13,189 bases of DNA from Deltaproteobacteria bacterium (GCA_021786815.1 JAJYMR010000359.1:1-13189); one strand, 5' to 3'; shown: positions 1 to 7,652, counted from the stretch's first letter. Notes: a model not told the origin generated them from the sequence alone. Numbers and translations: made by a program.

Positions 1-551
1 AGCTGAAGCCCGCTGCATACGAGGTCAGAGAGGCGCTGGCGCTCGGCGTCGCGGTATCCGAAAAGATAAAGCACCAGCCGTCCGACCGGATTGGCGGAGT
101 TGCGCGCGTAACCGAGAAGTTCGTCGAGCGTCTCGAAGCCGCGGAAGTTCACGTCGGAACGGAAGGCCACGAGAAGATCGGCGAACGGCTCGCGCGGGAT
201 ATCGTAGCGGCGCACGGTCGCGGCGAGCGCGACGAACACGGGATGGCGCGCCTCGCCCGCGTAGCAGAGATCGAGCTCGCGCTCCCACGCGTCGAGCTTC
301 GCCAAGTCGTGGTCCTCGTCGGCGAAGTCGTCGGCGATGCGCGCGTAGGCGTAAATCGCATGCATATGCGGGCGCATTTCGCGCGGCATCAGCCACGACG
401 CGATCGTGAAGTTCTCGTAATGGGAGCGGGCAAGCCGCGTGCAATATGCGTAGGCCTCAGCAAGTTCCGCGGCCGAAGAGACGGAGTCGCGTTGCAGGTC
501 GGCGGACCTGGGCGCAGGGACGGCAACAGGTTCGGGCGACGCGCCGCTCAT
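1..551 (-). CDS. hpnC: HpnC, presqualene diphosphate to hydroxysqualene synthase (3' end outside window)
   Basis: Squalene/phytoene synthase family protein of the HpnC branch. In the bacterial HpnCDE route HpnD makes presqualene diphosphate, HpnC converts it to hydroxysqualene and HpnE reduces that to squalene, the substrate of the cyclase encoded two genes upstream. Only the first 183 codons are present; the gene runs off the left edge. Visible signatures are SHYENFTIASWLMPRE (about residues 43-58), the first aspartate-rich motif DDFAD at 74-78 inside YAYARIADDFADE, and ARNSANPVGRLVLYLFGY near the end of the fragment. The SHYENF and SANPVGRL signatures favour HpnC over HpnD. The ATG overlaps the dxr stop by one base (TGATG), which suggests translational coupling. 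About 30 residues precede the conserved region, so a later start is possible, but no in-frame Met occurs before residue 55. hpnD and hpnE would be expected beyond the edge but cannot be seen. Confidence 0.88.
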   Translation of the reverse strand, partial: MSGASPEPVAVPAPRSADLQRDSVSSAAELAEAYAYCTRLARSHYENFTIASWLMPREMRPHMHAIYAYARIADDFADEDHDLAKLDAWERELDLCYAGEARHPVFVALAATVRRYDIPREPFADLLVAFRSDVNFRGFETLDELLGYARNSANPVGRLVLYLFGYRDAERQRLSDLVCSGLQ

Positions 552-1717
552 CAACTCGCGTACCGCCGTTCCAGGAGATTTCGCGTCTCGCGCCGGGTCC
601 ATTCGTCCACTTCCAGCAGATCCTCGAGCGTGCGCGCCGGGGCGTTGGGATGACGCTCCATCACGGTCTCGATACATCGCGGAATGTCCACGAAGCGCGC
701 CCGTCCCGCGAGAAACGCCGCGACCATCTCCTCGTTGGCCGCGTTCAGACACGCCGGCATCGTGCCGCCCGCCGAAAGCGCTTCGTACGCAAGCCCGAGG
801 CACGGGAATTTTCGGTAGTCGGGCTCTTCGAAGGACAATCGCCCGCAATCGGCGAGCGAGAGCCGCGGCAGATGGCCGAGTTCGAGGCGCTCGGGCCAGG
901 CAAGCGCGAACGCAATCGGGATCGCCATGTCCGGTATCGCCATCTCGGCCAGCACCGAGCCGTCCACCATCTCGACCATCGAGTGGATGACGCTCTGCGG
1001 ATGGATCACGACCGAAATCTGCTCGCGCGCGACGTCGAACAGCCATCGCGCCTCGATTACCTCAAGGCCCTTGTTCATCAACGTCGCGGAATCGATCGTT
1101 ATCTTGCTGCCCATCCGCCAGGTCGGATGCTTGAGCGCGTCGGCCACGGTCACGTCGGCGAAGCGCTCGATGGGAAGCTCGCGGAACGGGCCGCCCGAGG
1201 CGGTCAGGATGATGCGTCTGAGCGTCGAGCGCTCGCGGCCCTCCAGGCACTGGAAAATCGCGTTGTGCTCGCTGTCGACGGGAAGCAGATGGACGCCGTG
1301 CTCGCGCACCGAGCGCGTCATCATCTCGCCCGCGACCACGAGCACCTCCTTGTTGGCGAAGGCGATGTCCTTGCCCGCCTTGATCGCGGCAAGCGTGGGC
1401 CTGAGTCCGAGCGCTCCCACCATCGCGGACATCAGGAGCCGCGCGTCGGTATGGGTCGCGACGGCGATCGCACCGTCGAGTCCGTGGACGATTTCGGCCC
1501 GTTGGCGGCCCAGGCGCTGGCGCAGTTCCGCGGCAAGCGCGGGCGTGGCGACGGACACAAGTTCCGGCTTGAAACGTCTGACCTGCTCGGCCAGCAAGTC
1601 GAGGTTCTGCCCCGCCGCCATCGCGACCACGCGAAAGCGCTCGGGAAAGCGCCCGACCACGTCGAGCGTGGTGACGCCGATCGAGCCGGTCGAGCCGAGT
1701 ATCGAAATCGCCTTCAT
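551..1717 (-). CDS. dxr: 1-deoxy-D-xylulose 5-phosphate reductoisomerase (DXR/IspC)
   Basis: Second enzyme of the MEP isoprenoid pathway. This cytosolic enzyme uses NADPH and a divalent metal to convert DXP to 2-C-methyl-D-erythritol 4-phosphate. The 388 residues match the usual family length. The NADPH-binding GSTGSIG is at residues 8-14. Metal ligands lie in PVDSEHNAIFQ (D148, E150) and in the N215-K216/E219 region of LMNKGLEVIEA. The substrate loop TASGGPF is at 172-178, with HPTWRMG at 198-203 and NAANEE at 325-330. All expected catalytic elements are intact. ATG lies 10 bp after the shc stop with an AACAGG sequence upstream. The stop overlaps the hpnC start. In many bacteria dxr sits with uppS, cdsA and rseP; here it is embedded in a hopanoid operon, which implies that precursor supply is co-expressed with triterpenoid synthesis. 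Confidence 0.97.
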   Translation of the reverse strand: MKAISILGSTGSIGVTTLDVVGRFPERFRVVAMAAGQNLDLLAEQVRRFKPELVSVATPALAAELRQRLGRQRAEIVHGLDGAIAVATHTDARLLMSAMVGALGLRPTLAAIKAGKDIAFANKEVLVVAGEMMTRSVREHGVHLLPVDSEHNAIFQCLEGRERSTLRRIILTASGGPFRELPIERFADVTVADALKHPTWRMGSKITIDSATLMNKGLEVIEARWLFDVAREQISVVIHPQSVIHSMVEMVDGSVLAEMAIPDMAIPIAFALAWPERLELGHLPRLSLADCGRLSFEEPDYRKFPCLGLAYEALSAGGTMPACLNAANEEMVAAFLAGRARFVDIPRCIETVMERHPNAPARTLEDLLEVDEWTRRETRNLLERRYAS

Positions 1718-1727
1718 CGAGCCTGTT

Positions 1728-3695
1728 CTACCTTCCCGCCGTCTCGCGCAGGCGCTGGCGGAATCTTCCGAGCGCCATCAGCGGAAAGTAGTGCGCATAC
1801 AAGTGGTAGCGGAGATAGAAGTGGTTGGGGAAGCCCGCGCCGGTAGATTCCAGCTCGTCCCACGCGCCGCTTTCGTTCTGGCGTTCGACCAGCCACCTAA
1901 GCCCGCGCATCGCGTGCTCGGAAATGCCGTCCTCGCCGGCAAGCAGGCCCATCACCGCCCACGCGGTCTGCGACGCGGTGCTCGGGCCGCGTCCGCGCCA
2001 GGCCGGATCCTTGTCGCTCAGCGGGCTCTCGCCCCATCCGCCGTCCTCGTTCTGATGCGCCTTGAGCCACGCGACGGCGCGCCTGACCCACGACTCGGTC
2101 AAATCGACGCCGATCGCGCGCACGCCCATCAGCGCCGACCACGTGCCATAAACGTAGTTGACGCCCCATCGCCCCCACCATCCGCCGTCAGGCGACTGGT
2201 TGCGCTTGAGCCATGCGAGCGCGCGGCGGGCAACCGGATGGTCCGCGCTGTAGCCGACTGCGGCCATCATCTCGAGCGCCCGTCCGGTGAGATCGGGGCA
2301 CGGCGGGTCGATCACCGCTTCGACGTCGGCAAGCGGAATCTGGTTGAGCCACTTCTTGTCGGTGTCGGCGTCGAACGCGGCGAATCCGCCGTCGGACGAC
2401 TGCATGCCCATCACCCAGTTCGCGCCGGCGCGAATCGAACGCTCCTTGGCATGCGAATCGGCGAACTCCGTGCGGGCCATCACTTCAAGGATGACCGCGG
2501 AGTCATCGACGTCCGGATACCAGTCGTTGTAGAACTCGAACGCCCATCCGCCGGGTTCGAGGTCGGGACGCTTCACGGACCAGTCGCCGCGCTTGAAGAT
2601 CTGATTATTGATGAACCACTTGACCGATTGCACGAGCGCCGGGTGATCGGCCGGCAGTCCCGAATCGAGCAGCGCCTTTGCGGCAAGTGCGGTGTCCCAG
2701 TTGGGCGAAACGCATGGCATGTACATCGCGCGATCGCCCATCTCCCAGACCAGTTCGCGCGCCGCCTCCAGCGCCTTTTTGATCACCGGATGGTCGTTGC
2801 GGTAGCCGAGCGCCTTGAGCCCCATCGTGCTCAGCAGGTAGCACGGCTCGATTCCGCCCCACGAGCCGTTGGCCTCCTGGCGTTCGAGCAGCCAGTTCTC
2901 GGCGGTCCTGATGGCGCGGGCGCGAAGACCCTTCAGGTGATGGCGGTCGTAGAACCTGAGCGCCTTGTCCACCACGTTGAACAGGGTCCTGAGCGAGAGC
3001 GGATTGCGGCCGGGCGGCTGCTTGAAGTGAGTGAAATGCGGCGGCTGGATATAAAGTTCGAGCACGCCGCTACGGAAATCGACCGGCACGACCGGACGCG
3101 CCGCCTGCAGCAGCATCAGGCCGAAGGCGGTTCCGCGCGCCCACGAGGCAAGCTCGTACATGTTGAAGAAGAACCAGTTGGGCAGAAGCGCGACCTCAAC
3201 CGGCAGAGACGCGGTCGCCGTCCACGGCACCTGCCCCATCGCGGCGAGGTAAAAGCGCGCAAGCGTGCCGGTCTTCTCGATTCCGCCGCGCGAGAGAATC
3301 CATCGCCGCGACTGCATCATGGGCTCGTCGCCGGCGCGCAGCCCGGTCAGTTTGAGCGCGAAGTAGGCCTCGATCGTGCTCGACAGGTAGCCCTCGCCGC
3401 CCTTGTAGAGCGCCCAGCTTCCGTCGGCCTGTTGGACGTCGAGCAGAAGCCTTTTCAACCGCTCCTCGAGTTCGCGGTCGACGGCATCCATGTAGTGCAT
3501 GAAGATGATGTATTCGGCGTTCATCTCGGCGTTGGCTTCGAGCGGCGCGTGCCAGTAGCCCTCGTGATGCTGCTGGCTGAGCAGCGAACTCTGGGCGCGC
3601 TCGATCGTGAAATCGAGCTTGGCGACGAACTCGTCGCGTGAGATGTCCACCGGGCGGATTTCGCCGTTTTCCACCTGTTGAAGAGCTTCACTCAT
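1728..3695 (-). CDS. shc: Squalene-hopene cyclase
   Basis: Membrane-associated class II triterpene cyclase that folds squalene into hopene (and hopanol), the core hopanoid reaction. At 655 residues it has the normal length for the family. The catalytic protonating motif DVDD is at 395-398 within YPDVDDSAVILEV. QW-type repeats are spread along the protein: GYWHAPLEA (46-54), GSWALYKGGEG (92-102), GSWGG (277-281), GGFAAFDAD (436-444), GGWWGRWGVNYVYG (504-517), GGWGESPLSD (552-561), and a C-terminal GAW followed by FPNHFYLRYHLYAHYFPLMALGR (610-644). The conserved LPNWFFFNMYELASWAR is at 171-187. The ATG has no strong Shine-Dalgarno sequence. Translation may depend on coupling to the alcohol dehydrogenase 47 bp upstream or on the operon context. 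It is flanked by adh and dxr. Confidence 0.97.
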   Translation of the reverse strand: MSEALQQVENGEIRPVDISRDEFVAKLDFTIERAQSSLLSQQHHEGYWHAPLEANAEMNAEYIIFMHYMDAVDRELEERLKRLLLDVQQADGSWALYKGGEGYLSSTIEAYFALKLTGLRAGDEPMMQSRRWILSRGGIEKTGTLARFYLAAMGQVPWTATASLPVEVALLPNWFFFNMYELASWARGTAFGLMLLQAARPVVPVDFRSGVLELYIQPPHFTHFKQPPGRNPLSLRTLFNVVDKALRFYDRHHLKGLRARAIRTAENWLLERQEANGSWGGIEPCYLLSTMGLKALGYRNDHPVIKKALEAARELVWEMGDRAMYMPCVSPNWDTALAAKALLDSGLPADHPALVQSVKWFINNQIFKRGDWSVKRPDLEPGGWAFEFYNDWYPDVDDSAVILEVMARTEFADSHAKERSIRAGANWVMGMQSSDGGFAAFDADTDKKWLNQIPLADVEAVIDPPCPDLTGRALEMMAAVGYSADHPVARRALAWLKRNQSPDGGWWGRWGVNYVYGTWSALMGVRAIGVDLTESWVRRAVAWLKAHQNEDGGWGESPLSDKDPAWRGRGPSTASQTAWAVMGLLAGEDGISEHAMRGLRWLVERQNESGAWDELESTGAGFPNHFYLRYHLYAHYFPLMALGRFRQRLRETAGR

Positions 3696-3742
3696 AGGTC
3701 TTTACGGGTTGGTCCTGGAAACTTTCCTTCTTGCCGAAGCGT

Positions 3743-4807
3743 CTATGGAATCACGGCGCACTTGAGCGCTTCGCCCCGCTCGAGCATCGAAAACACCTCG
3801 CCTAGTTCGCCAAGACGGCGGCGCGCATTGACGATGGCACCGGCGCCGAGCCTGCCGTCGGCGAGCATGTCGAAGGCGCGTTTCACATCGCGCGGCCGGA
3901 AGTGGAACGGGGCGAGCAGCGTCAGGTTGTCGTAATGCATCCGGCGCGTGTCAACGTTGAGCGTCGTGCCCGCCGGGCATCCGCCGAAGAACACGACCCG
4001 TCCGCCGCGGCGCACGCGCCTTAGCGCCTCGTGCCATCCTTCGACCTGCCCGGTGCATTCGATTACGAGATCGGGGCCGAAACCGGCGTTGAGCGCGGCA
4101 ACCGCGCCCTCCGCGTCGTCGCGGGTGACGTCGATTACGCGGTCGGCGCCGAGCTCTCCCGCCCATCGAAGGCGCTGCGCTCCGCGCCCGGCCACCGCGA
4201 TCTCGCGCACCCCGTGCGATTTCAACGCAAGCATGTGCAGGAGCCCGAACGGCCCCGCACCGACGATGAGAACGCTTTCGAACGACTCGGGCCGCGCCGT
4301 CTCGTGCGCGTGCACTACGCAGGCGAGCGGTTCGAGCAGGGCAGCTTCCTCGAAGCCGAGATGCGCGGGCTTGAGGAACGCGTTTCGCGCGATCACGTGC
4401 GCGGGAACCAGCAGATAGTCGGCGTACGCGCCCATCACCATCCGCTCCATCGTCTGCGCACACAGGTTTTCCTGTCCGCGCTGGCAATAGAAACAGATGC
4501 CGCATGGCGCGGTCGGAGCGGCCATCAGCGCGTCACCCGGCTTGAACCCGCGCACGCCTTCGCCGACTTCGGCGACCACGCCCGCGAATTCGTGCCCGAA
4601 CGGAGTCGGCAGTTTCCACACCGGATGGCCCCGGCGGTAGGTCTTCAGGTCGGTGCCGCAGCTAAGCGCGCAGGCGACCCGGATCAGCACTTCGCCGCGG
4701 CCCGGATGGGGCGGTTCGAAATCGCGGATTTCCAGGTGTCCCGGCGAAACCAGCACGGCCTGGCGCGCGCCCGCGAAGGCGAGCGGGGTTGTTTCGGATG
4801 AGTTCAA
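3743..4807 (-). CDS. Zinc-dependent medium-chain alcohol dehydrogenase, substrate unknown, in hopanoid operon
   Basis: Medium-chain dehydrogenase/reductase that would interconvert an alcohol and an aldehyde or ketone with NAD(P)(H). Catalytic zinc ligands are visible as C50 (LSCGTD) and GHE at 71-73. The structural zinc lobe cysteines are C102, C105, C108 and C116. The Rossmann motif is GAGPFG at 183-188, and the 354-residue length is typical. It resembles the threonine/sorbitol dehydrogenase-like group, but the substrate cannot be read from sequence. The start is TTG: its last bases overlap the FPP synthase stop (TTGA, 4 bp), and a GGAG lies 9 nt upstream, so this start is well supported. 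It is not one of the standard hpn genes. Sitting between FPP synthase and shc, it may act on a hopanoid side-chain aldehyde or a prenyl alcohol (inference). Confidence 0.88.
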   Translation of the reverse strand: MNSSETTPLAFAGARQAVLVSPGHLEIRDFEPPHPGRGEVLIRVACALSCGTDLKTYRRGHPVWKLPTPFGHEFAGVVAEVGEGVRGFKPGDALMAAPTAPCGICFYCQRGQENLCAQTMERMVMGAYADYLLVPAHVIARNAFLKPAHLGFEEAALLEPLACVVHAHETARPESFESVLIVGAGPFGLLHMLALKSHGVREIAVAGRGAQRLRWAGELGADRVIDVTRDDAEGAVAALNAGFGPDLVIECTGQVEGWHEALRRVRRGGRVVFFGGCPAGTTLNVDTRRMHYDNLTLLAPFHFRPRDVKRAFDMLADGRLGAGAIVNARRRLGELGEVFSMLERGEALKCAVIP

Positions 4808-5694
4808 AGTTTTCGCTCCACGACGAAGCCGGCCAGCGCGCGCAGCGGCTCCGCGCGTTCGTCGAAACCAGACAGCGCCCCGGCCGCGCGCGCCGAAAGC
4901 TCGTTGGCGAACTCCCGCGAGCGCTTCAGTCCGAGCAGTCCGGGATAGGTGTTCTTGCCGTGCGCCTGGTCCTTGCCGGTGCGCTTGCCCATCTGCTCGG
5001 TCGAGGCTTCGACGTCGAGGAGGTCATCGACCACCTGGAAACAGAGCCCCAGCGCCTTCGCGTACACGGTCAGCGATTCCATCTGCGCCGCGCTCGCGCC
5101 GCCCAGGCGCGCTCCGCCTCGCACGGCGGCGAGGAACAGCGCTCCGGTCTTGCGGCCGTGCAGGTATTCGAGTTCCCCGAGTTCCATCGCGCGGCCCTCG
5201 CCGAGCAGATCGATTACCTGCCCCGCGACCATCCCGCGCGAGCCCGCGGCTTCGGACAGTTCCGCGACCGTTTCGGCCACCAGCGCCGGCGCGCGGCGGG
5301 CAAGCGGCGAGCGCGCCAACACGCCGAAGGCGTCGGTCAGAAGCGCGTCGCCGGCAAGCGTCGCGAGCGCCTCGCCGTAGACCTTGTGATTGGTCGGCCT
5401 CCCCCGGCGCAGGTCGTCGTCGTCCATGCAGGGCAGGTCGTCATGGATGAGCGAGTAGGTGTGGATCATCTCGAGCGCGCAGGCAAAAGCGAGCGCGTCG
5501 TCGAGCGCGCCGCCGACCGCCTCGCACGAGGCGAGCGCCAGGATCGGACGCAGGCGCTTGCCGCCGTCGAGCAGGCTGTAGCGCATCGCCTCGTCAAGCC
5601 GCGCCGACGGTCCTTCGGACTGCGGCACCGCAGCGGCGAGCGAACGCTCAACAAGCGACGCCCGTTCCTTCAAATAGCGAACGAGTTCAAACAC
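4804..5694 (-). CDS. ispA: Farnesyl diphosphate synthase (IspA-type polyprenyl synthetase)
   Basis: Head-to-tail short-chain prenyltransferase that condenses IPP with DMAPP and GPP to give farnesyl diphosphate, the substrate for squalene formation by HpnD/HpnC/HpnE. The IPP-binding GGKRLRP is at 44-50. The first Asp-rich motif, DDLPCMD (85-91), has the four-residue insertion typical of bacterial FPP synthases. TGALF occurs at 183-187, and the second Asp-rich motif DDLLD is at 223-227. The 296 residues fit the IspA family. GGPP synthase activity cannot be excluded from sequence alone. The start is GTG, supported by an AGGGAG Shine-Dalgarno sequence 6 nt upstream. The stop overlaps the TTG start of the alcohol dehydrogenase. 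A 119-bp spacer separates it from hpnH. Confidence 0.93.
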   Translation of the reverse strand: MFELVRYLKERASLVERSLAAAVPQSEGPSARLDEAMRYSLLDGGKRLRPILALASCEAVGGALDDALAFACALEMIHTYSLIHDDLPCMDDDDLRRGRPTNHKVYGEALATLAGDALLTDAFGVLARSPLARRAPALVAETVAELSEAAGSRGMVAGQVIDLLGEGRAMELGELEYLHGRKTGALFLAAVRGGARLGGASAAQMESLTVYAKALGLCFQVVDDLLDVEASTEQMGKRTGKDQAHGKNTYPGLLGLKRSREFANELSARAAGALSGFDERAEPLRALAGFVVERKL

Positions 5695-5809
5695 CCTGGA
5701 CTCCCTCGGCCGGCAAATCCCAGGCCGGATGCGCGGCGACGACTCCCTGTGACGGTACCCGGACGGCCCCGTTTACGCCGGTGAGCCTCGGGTCTGCTTT
5801 CAAAGCCAT
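5687..5809 (-). CDS. Candidate 40-codon small ORF between hpnH and ispA
   Basis: An ATG four bases after the hpnH stop opens a 40-codon reading frame that fills the 119-bp hpnH-ispA gap and ends 8 nt inside ispA (GTGTTTGA shared in another frame). The predicted peptide begins MALKADPRLTGVNGAV and ends DLPAEGVQGV. It has no recognised domain, no membrane segment and no cysteines. No Shine-Dalgarno sequence precedes the ATG. It could be a real small protein, a translational-coupling leader for ispA, or chance in GC-rich DNA. I lean to chance or leader. Confidence 0.2.
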   Translation of the reverse strand: MALKADPRLTGVNGAVRVPSQGVVAAHPAWDLPAEGVQGV

Positions 5810-5813
5810 CGGT

Positions 5814-6818
5814 TCAGAACATATAGTGGCGCACCATCCGCCAGGAGTCTTTGACGCTCTTGCCGAATTCGAGAGCGGCCGTTCCCTCGAATCCCGAATG
5901 CAGCTTGCAGTCGCGGCATCGGAAGTCCTGCTTGGTGCGGTAGAACTCCCAGTCGGTCGCCTCGTGAAGCTGCTTGAATGTCTTGTAGTGGCCGTTGGTA
6001 ATCAGATAGCAGGGGCCCTTCCATCCCTGCGGGTTGCGCGTGACGGTCGTCCAGGGGCTGCACGACAGATCGCGGTCACCGACAAGGTAATCGAGATAGA
6101 TGGGCGTGTTGATGATCTTGTAATGGTCGGAAAGCTCGCGCACGCGCCTGAACTTGAACGGCATCTCGTCGCTCTTAAGGTAGATGTCGTCGTTGGTCAG
6201 TACCTGGTAGTGATAGCCGGGCGTGAGCAGCATCCCGTCCACGCCGAGGCCCGCGAGCATCTTGATCAGCTCTTCCAGTTCCTCGGTGGTGGTTTCGCGG
6301 AAGACCGTGGTGTTGGTCTGGACGCGATAGCCCTTCTCCTTGAGCATCTTGATCATCTTCACGCAGGTGTCGAAGACGCCCTGCTTGTCGACCACGCGAT
6401 CGTGCGTCTCGCGCATCCCGTCGATATGGACGTTGAAGCTGAGAAAAGTGCTCGGAGGCACCTGGCGCACGAAGCGTTCGAGCAGGATCGCATTGGTGCA
6501 GATCTGGACGTGGCGTTTCTGCTGCTCGATCAGCCCCTTGGTCAGGGGGACGATGTGCTTGTACATGAGCGGCTCGCCGCCGCAGATCGATACGATCGGC
6601 GCGTCGCACTCCTCAGCCGAGCCGAGCGCCTCTTCGAGCGGCAGCATGTCGCGGATCGTGTCCTTGTATTCGACGATGCGGCCGCATCCGATACACGCAA
6701 GGTTGCACGCGTGAAGCGGCTCGAGCATCAGGACCAGCGGAAAATATTTCTCGCCCGCTTTGCGCTTGCTGCGCATGTAGCGACCGAGGTCCGTCATCAG
6801 TTTAAGCGGCATTCGCAT
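5814..6818 (-). CDS. hpnH: HpnH, radical SAM adenosylhopene synthase
   Basis: Radical SAM enzyme that adds the 5'-deoxyadenosyl group to hopene (diploptene) to form adenosylhopane, the first committed step toward C35 extended hopanoids. The CxxxCxxC cluster is C38, C42 and C45 in CNLACIGC. The SAM-binding GGEP is at 80-83. A C-terminal DUF3463-like region carries further cysteines at 253, 270, 301 and 304 (CRDCKLHSGFEG). The length of 334 is normal for HpnH, and the N-terminal MRMPLKLMTDLGRYM and LEPLHACNLAC are typical. ATG is preceded by GGGAG about 12 nt upstream; MPLK two codons later is an alternative start. It lies 39 bp after the TetR gene. Its usual partner hpnG, which removes adenine, is not in the window. 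Confidence 0.95.
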   Translation of the reverse strand: MRMPLKLMTDLGRYMRSKRKAGEKYFPLVLMLEPLHACNLACIGCGRIVEYKDTIRDMLPLEEALGSAEECDAPIVSICGGEPLMYKHIVPLTKGLIEQQKRHVQICTNAILLERFVRQVPPSTFLSFNVHIDGMRETHDRVVDKQGVFDTCVKMIKMLKEKGYRVQTNTTVFRETTTEELEELIKMLAGLGVDGMLLTPGYHYQVLTNDDIYLKSDEMPFKFRRVRELSDHYKIINTPIYLDYLVGDRDLSCSPWTTVTRNPQGWKGPCYLITNGHYKTFKQLHEATDWEFYRTKQDFRCRDCKLHSGFEGTAALEFGKSVKDSWRMVRHYMF

Positions 6819-6857
6819 AGGCGTTGGAAACTCCCTGGCCTTCGAGGCGGCTCTACA

Positions 6858-7520
6858 TCAATGCTCGGTCTTGCCGACGCTTGTTTCCTGCCGTTCCCTG
6901 CCGTGGAACAGCCACTGGTCAACCATCGAGACGGCGGACTCGGGGTTCATCGTGGCGCCCGGCATGAACAGGAATTCGATCATCAGTCCGTTGAGCGCCG
7001 ACAGGATGAAGCCGGCGGCGTTCTCGGGCGTGAAACCGGTTGCGCACAGCCCGCGTTCCTGGGCCCGCGCGATAAGCTCGACCAGCATGTCCCGGTACCC
7101 GCTGTAGAGCTTCATGATCTGCTCGCCCAAGCCCTCGGACAGGCGCTGCTCGCGCAGCATCTGGGCAAGAAAAAAACGCACCGAGTTCGCGTGGTCGCGC
7201 ACGAACAGCAGGTAGAACTCGACCAGCCGGAGAATCTGATGGCGCTCGTCGAGCATCCGCGATTCTTCAGCAAAATCGATGAAGTACGGCTCCAGCAGCC
7301 GGTTCAGGACCGCCAGGAAGAGTTCTTCCTTGGTCTTGAAGTGCCAGAAAATCAGGGCCTTGCTCACTCGCGCCTCGCGCGCAACCTCCGACATCGAGGT
7401 CTCATGGAAACCGCGGTTGGCGAACAGACGCGTGGCGGCCTTGAGTATCTCGTCGCGCGAGTCCTGCGACTGCTGGCCGTGAGGCTCCTGCGATGGTCCC
7501 TTGGTCTGAGATCCTACCAT
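6858..7520 (-). CDS. TetR/AcrR family transcriptional regulator, first gene of the hopanoid operon
   Basis: One-component DNA-binding regulator of 220 residues. The N-terminal TetR domain starts near residue 20 (SRDEILKAATRLFANRGF), with the helix-turn-helix at about 42-61 (SMSEVAREARVSKALIFWHF) followed by KTKEELF. The remainder is an all-helical ligand-binding domain whose ligand cannot be predicted. It is the first gene after the longest intergenic region and is followed 39 bp later by hpnH. It therefore probably represses its own promoter and controls hpnH-ispA-adh-shc-dxr-hpnC (inference from layout). There is no strong ribosome binding site before the ATG. No other ATG, GTG or TTG start is visible in the 40 nt just upstream. 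Confidence 0.9.
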   Translation of the reverse strand: MVGSQTKGPSQEPHGQQSQDSRDEILKAATRLFANRGFHETSMSEVAREARVSKALIFWHFKTKEELFLAVLNRLLEPYFIDFAEESRMLDERHQILRLVEFYLLFVRDHANSVRFFLAQMLREQRLSEGLGEQIMKLYSGYRDMLVELIARAQERGLCATGFTPENAAGFILSALNGLMIEFLFMPGATMNPESAVSMVDQWLFHGRERQETSVGKTEH

Positions 7521-7636
7521 TCTACGGAAATAGGGCCGAAATGCGCCGGTGTAACTTGCGGATTCGGGTCAGCCGGGCGGCGCGACTCCGGCGCCTGCGC
7601 CGCCTACCTGCCCATAAACCCGCCTAATCGCTACCG

Positions 7637-7652
7637 GACCGGCAAGCCGGCC
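7637..7652 (-). other. GC-rich hairpin in the TetR leader
   Basis: The minus strand reads GGCCGGCTTGCCGGTC, able to form a 7-bp stem (one G-T pair) if the loop is only TT, or 6 bp with a CTTG loop. No run of T follows, so it is not a classical intrinsic terminator. A second short hairpin, cggcgcctgcgccg, lies nearby in the same spacer (around 7590-7603). They could influence leader folding or simply reflect base composition. Confidence 0.3.

Noticed and set aside
25..444. A 139-codon minus-strand frame at the left edge
   Set aside because: It is arginine-rich and out of frame with hpnC, whose conserved motifs are read in the neighbouring frame starting at 551.
927..3641. A 904-codon open frame on the plus strand opposite shc and dxr
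   Set aside because: It is the antisense of two well-recognised genes. Its translation is rich in Arg/Ala/His low-information sequence with no domain, as expected in GC-rich DNA.
3717..3727. Perfect 11-bp palindrome ggaaactttcc between adh and shc
   Set aside because: The arms are only 5 bp, it lies inside an operon, and no second copy at another junction is convincing. The partial tggaaact match before hpnH overlaps its ribosome-binding region.
7580..7652. Intrinsic terminator for the right-hand unit
   Set aside because: The hairpins in this spacer are short and not followed by a T run on the minus strand.
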